A DNA stretch of 64,000 nt from Helopsaltes ochotensis (lineage: Eukaryota > Chordata > Aves > Passeriformes > Locustellidae): assembly GCA_013400155.1 (NCBI GenBank), contig VXBM01000009.1, positions 2,899,616-2,963,615 on the forward strand, in the 5' to 3' direction. A model generated the notes under the pieces. It was not told where the DNA came from, searched no databases, and saw only the letters and a program-made list of their open reading frames with translations. Position numbers and translations under genes: made by a program. The first letter of the stretch is position 1, and each line of letters begins with the position of its first letter. This document shows positions 28,901 through 41,700 of this stretch, in pieces.

Positions 28901-31900
28901 ATAGCATTGTAATAAGAATGTATATCCTGGATTGCAGACTACCAAGGGCCTAAGAAAGACATTTCGGTTTCTCTTTTGTTTGAAGTCACAAGGTCTTGAA
29001 GCTAAACCAAATTTTCCTTGGTCCTGTAGATTAAGTTACCTATTACAAACATATAAAGAGTTTCAGAGAAATCTGTATAGTTTTACTCATCATGTTGCAA
29101 GAGAAAGGCTTGGTAAAGATTGTACTTCACCAGTCTTCAAGGTTGTAAGAATCTACTGTCAATATCTGAAGTTTTATAGAAATGCGGTTTTTATCTTCTG
29201 TAGTGGCCTCCTTCAGCAAGAGGCCCTGCAGTCAGTGATCTATAAAAAACCCTATGTGTTCCAGGCATTTAGGTCTTAAGGGCTGGAATTTTTGACTTTT
29301 TGTTTTCCCTTACTTAATGTTCACTGATCATTATTTTTCATGAGTTACGGAGATGTGGGAGATGTTTGACTGTACAGCGGAAAATTTCTTACCTGATAAC
29401 TTTTTTTAAGAAAACAGCATCATCATCTTCAACTTTACTTCCTGTAGTTCAGCAGTGAAGAAAAATGTAAATTTTGTCCATTCCTTTTTGTAAACTATTT
29501 AGCCAGGTAGACATAGGCTGCCCGGTTGGTAGTAGAGGAGTACTGCTAGTCCATAGTTCTGAAAGGGTTATGCAGGATTGGGTGGCTTTTCTAAGAGATA
29601 GCTGAAGAGGAGGATACTTTGTGGTGCAAAGATATCTCTGGAATTTAAAGAATTTGAAAGAATATGATGCTCCATGCAATAATGCATGGAGAGAGATGCA
29701 CCCAACAGGAAAAAATACTGGCAAGAAATTTTGCTTTTAATTGGTATTTTTAACAAACAGCTTGCACGCACTGTTATCTTTAGGATTGTTATTTCCTTCA
29801 AAGCAGTGTATTTAAAGTCCAAATCAGTTGCACTGTAAGGATGGTTGCTGGATATGGCACTTTCCATCTGTGCAAGTAATTTTCTTTATTCTGTTGTTAA
29901 AGAACTTAACAGAAAAAACCCAAAGAATAAACAAAAAAAAAAAAAACCAGCCCAAAAACCCACTTTAAACTTACAGTGTCTTATTTGTACAATATTCTAT
30001 AAATGTCTTGTTTTGACACTACTAGCAAATTTAATTTGTTATCAGAGCTTGTTGCATTGCAAGTTAAAGTCCTTCAATAATCTTTTGTTTTTGGAAAAAT
30101 CAGTCTGTTACATCTTCCATTTGCATTCTTTTTTTTTGATTTAAAAATAGTATCTCAGTTTCACACATATGAATTCTATCCTAATAAACAACACCAGAAG
30201 TCACATAATTGAAATTACTGAATACATTGTAGTGTTTTTATATTCTGTATGGCGGAGGAAGTGCAGCATGTATGTTACATACTGAGTTTCGTAACTTATC
30301 AGAAGTACAGAATTCTGCATCTGTTAGATTACATCTATGTCCTAGCAGAGTGGACACTTGGAAGACTTGAGTTCTGGTCTTTGGTGGTACTGTGATATTT
30401 GGTAGATCATAAAACAGGTGCAGTACCTTAGATTAAGGTCTTTGATCTTGTGCCTCCAGTGTTCAGTATAGACAGTTCCTTCATGTTCTCATTCTGTTCT
30501 CTGCCATAAAATTAGGACAATTACAGAGGTATACAGTATATGATTTAGGCTTCAGCTGAATAGGCACGGGATTTGAGGTCATTTAAATACAATATATTCT
30601 GAAAATAGCCTATATAATAGCTACAGTATTCATCTTTTAATGCATTTAATATATTAGAATGTCTTTTCTAGTTTGCTTGAGGGAGGATAAGATTCTGGAA
30701 GAATATAAGCTGTCATTATGGCAACCTTGAAATTATGATTGCATAGTAAATGAAAAAAATCCAAACCCAAAAAACCCTTACACCAAAACACAACTAAAGA
30801 AACCAAACCTGCAACCCACCAAAAACCAAACCAACACAAAACAACAACCAACCAACACCAAAATAACCAACATCTCCACCCCAATGTGATTAAAAACTTA
30901 AAATATTAGTTACATACGAACTCTTCATAAATTTCATGTGTAATTTCCTGTCATTGCATAATTCTCACTACTGACCATTGCTTGCTTTTAAGAAATCCCT
31001 CCATTCTTAGGTCATCTTGTACATATTAGTGTTCCTAAATATGAATGAATTATCTTAAGTGTTTTGTTTTATTAATATAAATAAAGGTAGTAATTAAATT
31101 AAGTTGATCCATGAAGATAGGTATTACTGTAGTAGTAGATAGTGTTGTCTGGATCTCTAGCATTTTGAGGATATGTAACTGAGCAATGTAACTCCAAGTC
31201 AATGCTTTTGCATGGGTCTATATTAAAAGAAAATTATGTTTTATTTTCCTCACTGATTATTCAGGCATGTGGTAAACAAAGATTCAGCATAGTGTTTTGA
31301 AAAAGATGCGGGCATCACAGGAAACCATAGAGTTGTGTAGGGAAGATATTTGGGTAAAAATGTCTTGAAATAATAGCCTTACTGTGCAACCTGAATTTGT
31401 CTGAAGCCCCAGTTGTTAGCTGTTGTTGTATTCACTTAATTTTCGATATTTAACTCTTAACTGTGATATCTCTTTGTAAAAATTACTTTGTTCCTAATGT
31501 TTAAAATCTGTTTCCAGGCTGCAAGCTGCTATATAAACAAGACTTTGCAAGACGGTTAGGACTGAGATGTGTTACTTGTAATTACTGCTCACAGCTGTGC
31601 AAAAAGGGAGCAACTAAGGAACTTGATGGTGTAGTGAGAGATTTCTGCAGTGAAGAGTGCTGTAAAAAATTTCAGGACTGGTACTACAAGGCAAGTAACT
31701 CAGAATTTTTGACGAGAGCTCCACAGTTAAAAAAACCAAAAACGCACATGTGAGGATATCTCAAGGACTGTGCAGCAAATATGGCTTAACTTCAACAAAG
31801 CATTTGCTATAGAATAAGCAAATGTATTAATTTCATTATTTGAGTTCTTGTAGAACTTAGAGCAGCATTTCTATAATCTGATTTTATTAATTCGTTTGGC

Positions 31901-34900
31901 AAGAAAGTCTTGAGTTACAGAAAAGCAAAAAAATTACAATGTATATTCGTTACTTTACAATTCCAATTTTTTCTCAGTTAATACAACATTTTTCTTGTCA
32001 AAACTTCTTAAATGTATATTCAGAATGTTGAAAACGTTGTTAGTAGCAGCTGGATACCTTGAGTTCACTGACATTAGCAGAGTTTTTCTTGTTCCTGTGT
32101 TTGCCTCCTTTTTCGCCTTTTCCCTTCTCCCACAGTTTGAACTGCAGAGGCTTTGATTGTTCAGTATTTCCCAGTGGAAAGGATGCCAAAGGAAAATGCA
32201 AGACCAAATGGATTTCTAATAAAAGTTTAAATCAAACAGATGGCATCTATTTCTAAGTCTCTGGAAGCTTAACTGCCTCGTGAAGCACAACCAGCAAAGA
32301 CTTCACAATAAGAGGTTTTTTATTTACATTTTTTGAAAGGAAAAGATGAAATTGGACTGGGTTTAACCTGCGATTAGTGCCGTGGATAAAAATTTGATCT
32401 CTGGTGTGAACGCCCTGGAAAGCTACACTGATAATTTCAAAACAAGAACTCCACTGTGGATGCAGTTGCAAAAAAGACAGTAGAAAATTCATCACCGTAC
32501 CAAAACTCTCAACACAGCCTGGAAGGCAGTAAAAAACTTGAAATGTTAGAGGCTAGATGCAAGTCCTGTAATTCAAGATGATCTACCTACCATAAAAGAA
32601 CTGAATATGAAGACATATCTGATATTTTGGAGTGTCTGATTCCAGAAATGTTACAGCCAAACATTGTAAATTCTTTATTTTGAATAATGTGTGTAGGATC
32701 CTGTTAGTCATTCCTAAAAGAAAACTACTGAAGACCACAATGTGTTTCTTTTGTCTCATACAAGAATAGGATGACAAAGCTTGGCTGCAGAGTTCTTAAC
32801 TGAAATATTAACTTCATACAATAATTCTTAATCTGTCAATATGCCCTAAAACTTGGGGTGTGGGATAAAATTTATCCCTGTGGGAAAAAGTGCCTTCTGA
32901 TAGAAAAGTTAAATCTTTGGTGTTCTTTAGAAACCTTTTGGGGATTCAGCAGAGCATACAATCTGGAGGTGTGCATACCAAAGTACTTTCATGTACCTTA
33001 GCTTCTGTGGAAGCTTGTTCTGTGATTCAGCTTTGAGAACCACTTGAAAACTCAGACTTCAGATTATCCTGATTCATGGGATAAAGTAATCACTGGCCCA
33101 TGGAGTCTGCTTAAATGCTGTTGGTACTGTGTTACAGGAACGTTAGATCTGGTGTCATAAAAAGGCAATTTCAACAGATTTTCTGGTAATTAGTGACTTT
33201 TGATACTTTCAATGACGTTGAAGTGTTAGATACTTTTACTTCTTGAATCTTACACTTCCTAGTGGAACTAGGGTTCCGTTATGAAGAGCTGTTGATTGTA
33301 ATTTTTTTCAAGTGCTTCTTAAAGCCTTAATACAATTGAGTTTCGGTTTTAAAAGCTTGAGATTTATTACATGGGAAAGACATGTAATAGGTTTTGGGAA
33401 ATCATCTCTTGTTTCTAAAATTCTCTTTTTTATTTCTTTATATCCTTGCTGGTAATTTCTCCCACTTTATGGAAGTTACTCCAGATACCTTAGATTTGGT
33501 AGTGCATTGTTAGCTCATACTCTTACCTAGCTAAAATAGACAATGATCAAAACATAGGAAGGCAGAATAGATAAGGACCATTCTCTGAATTTGTACTTCA
33601 TTAGCTGTTTTGTCTGTTAGCTTCTTTAGAAAATAGTTACATATGTATGAGCTTTGTCTCATTTATGCAATGTTCAGTGTTACTTACTTTGGAGTTTCAG
33701 TGAATGTATACATGAAGAGAAATAAGTAGTAATAACATAGTAATGTTTTAACACCATCATTGTGATCATTAAACAAGTGTTTGTCTCCATCATCTTTGTC
33801 TACTTTTTTTTATGGACACATCTCTCTCATATAGTATTATCTGGAAAACATTGCAACCTTTTAAAATAATCAAGTATTATGGGAGCACCACCCTGAATGC
33901 CAAAATTTCTTTTCTCAGAAAGCCAAAAGAAGTTAGCAATGGCAGAAGCACAACAGCTTATTTAAAAGTATTAACAGTTCATTAGACTTACCTAGATTAG
34001 ATTCCTTTAAACTGAATATGCGGCAGTGAAATGTAAAAGAATAGTTTTAGTTCTGATCATCTGCTGGGCAACAGCTGCAGTTAGCAGTTGGTGCAAAGTT
34101 CTGGGGAAATTTCTGCTCTATGGGTTCTACGTGCCTCTGAGACAAGAGGCAAAATTTTGGGTGTCTTGAGGTTAGCTCCCTGAGTTTTTAGAGCTCCTCC
34201 TGTAAACTTGCTTGCAGTGTTTTGGATGTTAATCCAGAAAATGCCTGGAAATGTCAATATAAATTATTTCATAGCCTGATGTTTGATGACAGTTTCAGTC
34301 ATTTGGTGTTCTATTAGAGCATTGACATCACCTTGAAAAAGAGTATACAGTTCTGAGAAGAGCAACAGAAATTCTGTTTCTTTAAATACACGCTGGGAAG
34401 CATTGATGACAGTAGTACAGCTGAAGTGCACAGGGTCATGCGAGGCTACAGTGGAGAATTGATTAGACTCAGCATGTGCAGTGATGACTCTGTATTCAGT
34501 GGGGGTCAGGTGTCTGCAGCAAAGAGTAAGTAGAAGGTAGGGAACTACAGTCCAAGGCAAAGAAAAATTATTGTGGCTAGTGAGCTCAGCAATGATTGTC
34601 AGCAGTGGTAAAATTTGAAAGTGGAGCCAGCATTAATCAAAATGGTAAGGACAGCAAGACAGCATTGTGCAATTTCTCTTGTCGGAATTCAGCCGTTCTC
34701 TAGTTAGACATGTCAAACTCCAGTAAGTACTCTTTCAGAACAGTTCATCTCCTTTCTCTTATAATCACTCACTCTCTGGGACCATCTTTTGCTTTCAATT
34801 TACTGCAATTGAAGCTGGAATAGACAGCTAAGATTAGGTCAAGTTAATCGTAGTCCATACCATTGGAGAACATTAGGAACAGGTCATGGAGGGATTAAAA

Positions 34901-37900
34901 ATGTAAATAAAAGCCCCACATATGAAAATTTGATTCTTTAACCCAAGTTTGGGGCAAACATTAGTGATTTATACTTATCACCCTGTCCATTTGAACATGT
35001 TGAAGTAATGGGAAAAGAAATGTACTTAAAAAGCAGTTGTGTGTGGCAAAGGACTTGTGCAGTGCAAGCACAGCAAGCAGAGCTGGACTTTTTGGAAAAC
35101 AGATAAGCAGACTTGAAGCAGATATTTTGGAGATTCAGTTAACTTTTAGTGCCAGTATCCTAGGTGAAAACAAAATGGGGAAGAAAGAAGGGAAGGAAGG
35201 ATCATAACATGTCATGAAAACCATGAATTTGTTTTCACTTCCAGTAAATTTGATGGTCAGGGAAGTGGGTGAGCAAGCAGTTAGCAGGAAACTTCAGTAC
35301 GTGGAAGCGTGTATAACATTGACTGGAAGTAGAATTATCGAAATTGTAGAATTAAAGTGTAGTAAATGTAGAGATGAGAAGTGAAGCATCACTATAAAAG
35401 AATCCCAGGTTTCCTGAGGAATGGTAATTTCCATGCGGAAGCAAACCAATTTTTTTTTTACCTAAATATTTCAGTAGAAGCTCAGGAGAGACAATAACAT
35501 AGTTATTGAAAAACCTAAATGAAAAAGGAAACCAAGAGAGGGTTGAGAATGCAGGAATGAGAGAATCACAGAAGAGTTGGCTTGGAAGGGACCTTTAAAA
35601 GGCTGCCTAGTCCCAACACCTCTGCAATGAGCAGGGACTTAAGGTTGCTTGCAGTCCCATCCAACCTGACCTTACAAGTTTCCCTATCTATAACCTGTCT
35701 GGGCAACATTGTTTCACCTTCATTCTAAAAAACCTCTTTCTTATATCTAATCCAAGTTGACCGTCCAATTTAAAACCATTTCTCCTTGTCCTATCATAAC
35801 AGGCCCTGCTGCAGGAAGGCTGTAGTTGCTGGATTTGACAAGATTTGACCCCTTTTTCTTTCTTTAAAGGAGAGAAAAATGATCAGAAAGTGGTGCTTTG
35901 ATAGTCAAGCAGCGTGCAGCAGGTCAGAATAGATGGGGTTTTCTGTATGTGAGTCAGCTGTCATTCTTAATCAGAGTTAGGTGGGTTTGAGATTTAAATT
36001 TAGAGTGAATTACTTTTTTTTTTTTTTCCCTTACTGGTATTTCAGTCTTTTGGTGGCTTTGGAAGTTGCAGTTGCCTTAAAGGTGTGAATTCACAGCTTT
36101 CCTGAACTGAAATCTACACTGTTTTGGCAACACTTTACATTTTATCTTCTTCCCCACTCCCTTCTAAGAATACAACTTACTTGCTCTTTTGTCCCACTGA
36201 AGTGATCTGCAAAAAGGAACTGTGGATCAGCATCAGTGGAAAGTCCAAATGACAAATAAAACAAAAATTGAGGTAGGATGGGGATAATGCAGTGCTGTAA
36301 GGTCTCTGACGTTGTGCGTAAGCACTGATGTTGCTACCTGCACAGAGAAGAGGGAAGAGAAATACCTGCTCTTCCAGGGCCACCTGGTGCTCATTGTGAG
36401 GTGATCTTGAAGCTGCAGCTTTAATTGCTCCCAATTTAAAGCTGGTTATACTGTTAGAAACAAGTTTTTCTATGCATCATCTTTAAATACTTGAAAATTA
36501 CAACGAGAGCCTAATTTCTTACACTGCCAGAGAATGGTGCCACACTGTTCAAATACAGAGAAGAAACTAAACATTTAAGGATTTTTTAAATTTGAACTAA
36601 TTGGCCTGTTCATACTTTTTTGGAGTCAGAAAAACTACAGTTGGACTTTGTTTTGTTTTGGTTTTTTTTTAAGCCATCAGAGCTTTGTGCGTAACTGCAA
36701 TGTTGTGTATGGTTTTATGTATTAATGTTTTATGTTGCATATATTGTAACTTCCCTCTTCCTCTCCTGGCTATATTATTAGGTTGACTTACTTGGCTTCC
36801 TGGGCATCTTTAAAGTTTTTCACTTTTAAGATCTGCTTTAGGATGGAGGTTGCTAACAATATCAAGGCGAGCTGTAGTGCAAACAATTATTTGCTTACTT
36901 GGAGATGTGAAATTGAGGCTGCCACTGTTCAGATAATTATAGTGTGGCAGATAAAATGCAGTAAAACGTATTGTGGAGAAAAACATTGTCTTAGTGATGC
37001 CTCATGAAAATAACATGCAGGTTCATGAAAGATATATTATTCAAATGTTTGAGTTTCCAAGTTACATGCTAACTAAATTTTGGGGGAGTCCTCTTTTTTG
37101 GAGAGAAATTGTTGTTTGTAAGTCATAGAGAAACTTGGATGAACTAAAGAATTGGAATTTAAAATTGTTGCTAAACTACTAAAATAACAAATATAAAAAG
37201 TATGCTGATTTGATACCTAGAGAAGTGATTCCTTTGGTGACTTCTTGAAACTTTTTAAAACCTCTGACTTTTTTTAAAACAAAGAAAACCCTTCTAGATT
37301 TTGGAGTGAGAAAAAATTACTTGTATTGTCCTCAGTTCAGTAATATCGTTAAAGAGTCTGTCACTTTCTGCTGTTGTTTTGCAGAATGCCTCAAGAAAAT
37401 TAATTAAAATTGATGCACAAAATTCTTCTTTCGATGACTGTTTAGAAGTGAGGGCTTTTTTACATAGTGACAAATTAATAAAACAAAGCAGATCTATTTT
37501 GGATGCTAACGCTCAGCAAACAATTGGAAACGAAGGTAGCTTAACTATTGTACATGAGCGAGACTGAACTGTATAGTGGTACTGAATCCTCAGTATTCTT
37601 AAAAGTGTAGCCTTTTAAAATGTAGAAATAATTTTTTTCCCAAGGCCTGCTTAAAAATGTGCAAATCTCCCTTTGCATTAAGGCTGTACGGTGTGACTGT
37701 TGTAAGTCTCAAGGAGCCCTGAAAGAGAAGGTGCAGTGGCGCGGCGAGATGAAGCATTTCTGCGATCAGCACTGCTTGCTCCGCTTCTACTGTCAACAGA
37801 ACGAGCCCAACCTGGCCACCCAGAAAGGACCCGAGAACCTGCACTATGGTAAGTGCTGCTCCAGGGCCGAGAAGTGTCAAGCCAGATGCTTCCCTTAAAT

Positions 37901-38766
37901 GAAAAATTGAAAGCTGCATGAATTATTAATTTGTCGTAATAAACGGCGTTAGAGATTATCCTTTTCTGTGTTATCATCAGAGGCAGCATTGAGCTGTTCT
38001 GGGTTAAGTGTAATTTTAGTGCTGTATCATCATGGGAACAGAAAATGTTTTCCTCTTTCATTGTGCTCCAGTTTGTCATTACTTACTCTGTGGAAACACT
38101 TCTCAAAATGCCTTTTGGTCACAGAGAACAGATGCACTAGGAATGAAAAAAAGAAATACATTAAATGGAATTAAAGGAAATAAGTGAAATGGAAATGAGA
38201 ATAGAATGAAAGTGTCTAGATAAGAGCAATACATTGCTTTATTTTTGTCCTTTCTGTTGGCAATAGGTACTGTGTAAATTTGCTGATGGGCACTGAATAC
38301 AAGTTTATGTGGTTTAAATGGCAAGTCAGGCAACGTTCAAATAAACCAGCTTTTAAATTAATCCAAGTATGGCAACTCAGCTCCTTTGTATAGCCATTTT
38401 CATAATTGAATGTTACGGTGTTCACTTTTCTGAAAGAGGCTGTATTCACATCTGGCTAAAGCATTGATTTATCATCTGCCTTTGTGTAAGGCTCAATACT
38501 GGAGTACTGAAGGAGATCAATAGGGAGATGTCCATGAAGAAAAAGTCTGGTGTGCAGTTCTCACCTGCAATATGGTATTAATGAGTTCTCTTGATTTAAT
38601 GTTATATTGGTAACAGGTGTTACCCCAAGTTGCTTACTGAAATTTGATTTGATTTTTAATATGGGAAAAAAAAATCTAAAAGTGTTTCCTTGTACTTTTA
38701 GATCAGGGCTGTCAAACCCCCCGGACAAAAATAACAGTAAGTAGATATATTTAACACACTCATATA

Positions 38767-38797
<31 letters not shown>

Positions 38798-41700
38798 GTA
38801 AAACGTAATTAAATGTACTTAAACTGTGAGATCCCAGTGAATTAGAGGGATGCTATTAAAAACCAAAAATTAGTGTCCTAAGCTATACTTTCACACCTGT
38901 AGGTGAAATAAAAATTTCAAGTATTCGTACTTTCTTTTCAGTGTGTCTGGGGAACTAAATCATCAACCATGTATTTTTCATCTATAGTGCATATAAATGT
39001 TGCTTAAAAGTAAATCAACAAACCATGTGTCTTACTCACTTGTTTAGACTGATAAGATGTATTTATTGAGTATAGAAAGGGAAGAGAATTTCACTGTTGG
39101 GATACTAAGGTGGTAGCTCAGCTTTAAAAAGCTGAAAATAAATCTCCAGTTCTTAAATTTTATCCTTCCCAAAAGTAGAATTGTCTAGATGCTCAAGGTC
39201 TGATTGACTTGGCTGCAGAGCAGGGAAGCATAGCCTTTTGCAGAATCACTATCTTGAAGGGTGGGGATCATCAGTGAAGCAGCAGCCTTCATTCTGAGTT
39301 TCAGTTTTTCTCAGCTTGTCAAAAATACTACTATTAATATTGTTTTCAGTTAGCTTAGTGTATTTTGTTTGATACTTAGTTTTGTTTTGATTTGTTTGTT
39401 GCATGGAAGGTCTGAGAGGCTTGCCTTTTAAATCCAGATAGGCATTAAAGATAAAATCTTAGATTTAACTGAAAGATTTTGATGTCAATGTAAATCTATT
39501 TCTGAAAAACAGAGAAAATTGCTTAGGTAACGAGAGCCATCAGACAAGTTAAGATGCCGTGTTAAAAACTTTTAGTATTTTATGTTTAATGATGTTAATT
39601 TGGTCCATAAATTTTTAAAGATCGTGTCAAAGCTATGTGTGACACGGTATTTTTAAATGCATTTTAGGTCGTGTACACTTCGTAGAGCTGTTCTTGGACT
39701 GGGTTTTCCTCCCATATCTAAAAGGACATATGGGCTAGTCTTCTTACGTATGACCAGATAGAAGTGAGAGTTTGTTTCTCAAATCAGGTTCTAAAAGAGG
39801 TTCTAGGGTACAAAAGCCATATGTGGAACAAGAGGGGTTTTTTTCCCTCTTGACTATTTGAACATTCTGGGATGTTCCCTGGTATATGTTTAGAGCCAGC
39901 AGGGGGAGCACGAAGTTCATACTTGAGGTACTAAAAAAATGTTAAAAGAATTTTCATTCAGAAATACTTTTTTTTTTTTAACTGATTTTTGAACTATGGC
40001 ATAATTCAAAAAGGTTAGATTTTGAGCCTAAAGTTTTTTCATGCTACTCATAATGAACTCTTTTTAAACCTAAAATTATTTTATGTTATATAATTGCTTA
40101 AATGATGCTTTCACTTAAACAAGAACATAAAATCTTCAGAGTACCCTCAATTAAAAAAAAAAAAAAGGAGTGTTAGCCCTGAATAAAGGACAACTGCTGG
40201 TATGATCCTGGCAGTGGCAGCTCAATACTAGGAACACAGAATAGCTTGCAATTGTAGAATAGTAGTTGGTGCTTTTGTGTTGTGATTCTGTGAGCTTCCT
40301 GTTCAGTATCTCATTTATGAAAAGTATCAGCTGATACATAAAGTCAAGAACAAAAATTTCTTTTGGAACCAGTGTGGTGCAACAGTACCTTCTCTTACTT
40401 GCTTGTCTGCAGGGCTCAGCTCCACCACCTTCTCCAACACCTAACAGAGAAATGAAGAACAAAGCAGTTCTTTGTAAGCCTTTGACAATGACAAAAGCCA
40501 CGTACTGTAAACCTCATATGCAGACAAAATCTTGTCAGACAGGTAACTCCTGAACTGTGCTAGAACTAATTTCTTCATTGCAGCTTTTTCTTAACTGTTA
40601 CTGTCTTTTAACATATTGCAAATATTCTGATTTTTTTTCCCACTAAATGGCAGGTGTAAAATATATTTAAATACCTGGCAGTATTTTACTTTTTCCTTTT
40701 TCTTTTAATAGAAGATGAGTGGAAAAAAGAGTATGTCCCAGTGCCTATTCCTGTACCAGTCTATGTTCCAGTGCCTATGAACATGTATAGTCAAAATGTT
40801 CCTGTTCCTACCACGGTTCCTGTTCCTGTAAGTGAAACTTCAGCTTCATTTTAAAATTGGCATTCATTCACGTGCATGTCTGGGAACACCTTGTGTTGCT
40901 GGTTGTTCTCCTTCTGGTCCATCTAAAGGGTTGCAGGGTCTGCAGGACTATTTATTGAAAAGGCATTAGAATCTGACAGTGGCACTTGATTCCTGGGTTG
41001 TTCTTTAGGACCTGTCTGCCTGTTTCCGGCATGGAAATCTCGTGCCACTGAGCTTTTGCTTTTTAGGAACAGTTTTGAGCGATACTTCTGCTTTTGCTGA
41101 ATATGCTGAATAAGCCTTTAACAGCAAGCTTTCTTCTTGTAATAAGGAAGCTGAAAAGGTTGTGTTGGGAAAGGATGGCAGAGTGTGGGATAAACAGCAT
41201 GAAAAAACAAGCCACTAAAACAAGATACTGATTTATCCAAATTGTTAGTCCGGACAAATGGTTGTTAGTCTGAGATTATAATCAGAAGACCCTTCTGTTC
41301 TTTCTTTGACCAGCTATATTTTGCCTTTTTTTTCCTACTTTTTTTCGCCTGCTTTCCCTTCTGTTCATAGCTCCTTCATATTGGGTTTTTAACCTGTCAG
41401 CATTTTTTGTTAGCTCACACTAGGGTGACTTGTTTCCAATCTGTATCAACTCTGTCTTTCAGAAGAAGAGTATAGAAATTTTTTTTAGTTGTTGGTTGCT
41501 TTGTTGTTGCATTTTTTCTTTTCTAATTATCACTGCCTCCCTGTCTGCACAGGTGCCAGTTCCAGTTTTTTTGCCCACTGCTCTGGATAGCACTGAGAAA
41601 ATCCTTGCAGCAATAGAAGAGCTGAGGGGAAAAGTGCCCTCAGAGCCTCTGGAAGCCGAGCTACTGAACTTGTCAGGGGTGGTACCTGAACATGTTGGAA

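Larger units (their letters stand above)
21684..31517 (+). other. ZMYM2: Intron D-E of ZMYM2 (9.8 kb, the longest complete intron here)
   Basis: The donor is GTATGT and the acceptor TTTCCAG. It holds a TG/TA microsatellite near 21935-21997, an A/C-rich tract at 30752-30881, a perfect 9 bp hairpin at 29670-29691 and otherwise unique AT-rich DNA. I saw no CR1 or LTR in it. Open frames of 90-115 codons at 27971, 28932 and 29845 have no recognisable family and look like chance. Confidence 0.85.
31691..37682 (+). other. ZMYM2: Intron E-F of ZMYM2 (GC-AG type)
   Basis: It is 5992 bases. The donor reads AAG|GCAAGT, the usual form for GC-AG introns, and the acceptor reads CATTAAG. It contains an antisense CR1 tail at about 35571-35825, a T-run near 36010, and a candidate exon at 37385-37535 close to its 3' end. 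The rest is unique AT-rich sequence. Confidence 0.88.
37849..41552 (+). other. ZMYM2: Introns F-G, G-H, H-I and I-J of ZMYM2
   Basis: F-G (37849-38701), G-H (38737-40412), H-I (40543-40711) and I-J (40828-41552) are all GT-AG. The only clear repeat is the TC microsatellite at 38767-38798, about 30 bases after exon G, plus T-runs near 39970 and an A-run near 40155. I saw no gene or mobile element in them. Exons G, H and I lie within this span. Confidence 0.85.

Noticed and set aside
28932..29279. 115-codon open frame in intron D-E
   Set aside because: No recognisable domain, and the neighbouring frames are equally open; treated as chance.
30752..30881. Interstitial telomere-like repeat
   Set aside because: The units vary (CCAAAA, ACCAACC) and CCCTAA repeats are absent.
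37599..38079. Open frames of 106 and 133 codons on the - strand over exon F
   Set aside because: They are shadows of the GC-rich exon F read backwards and show no family resemblance.
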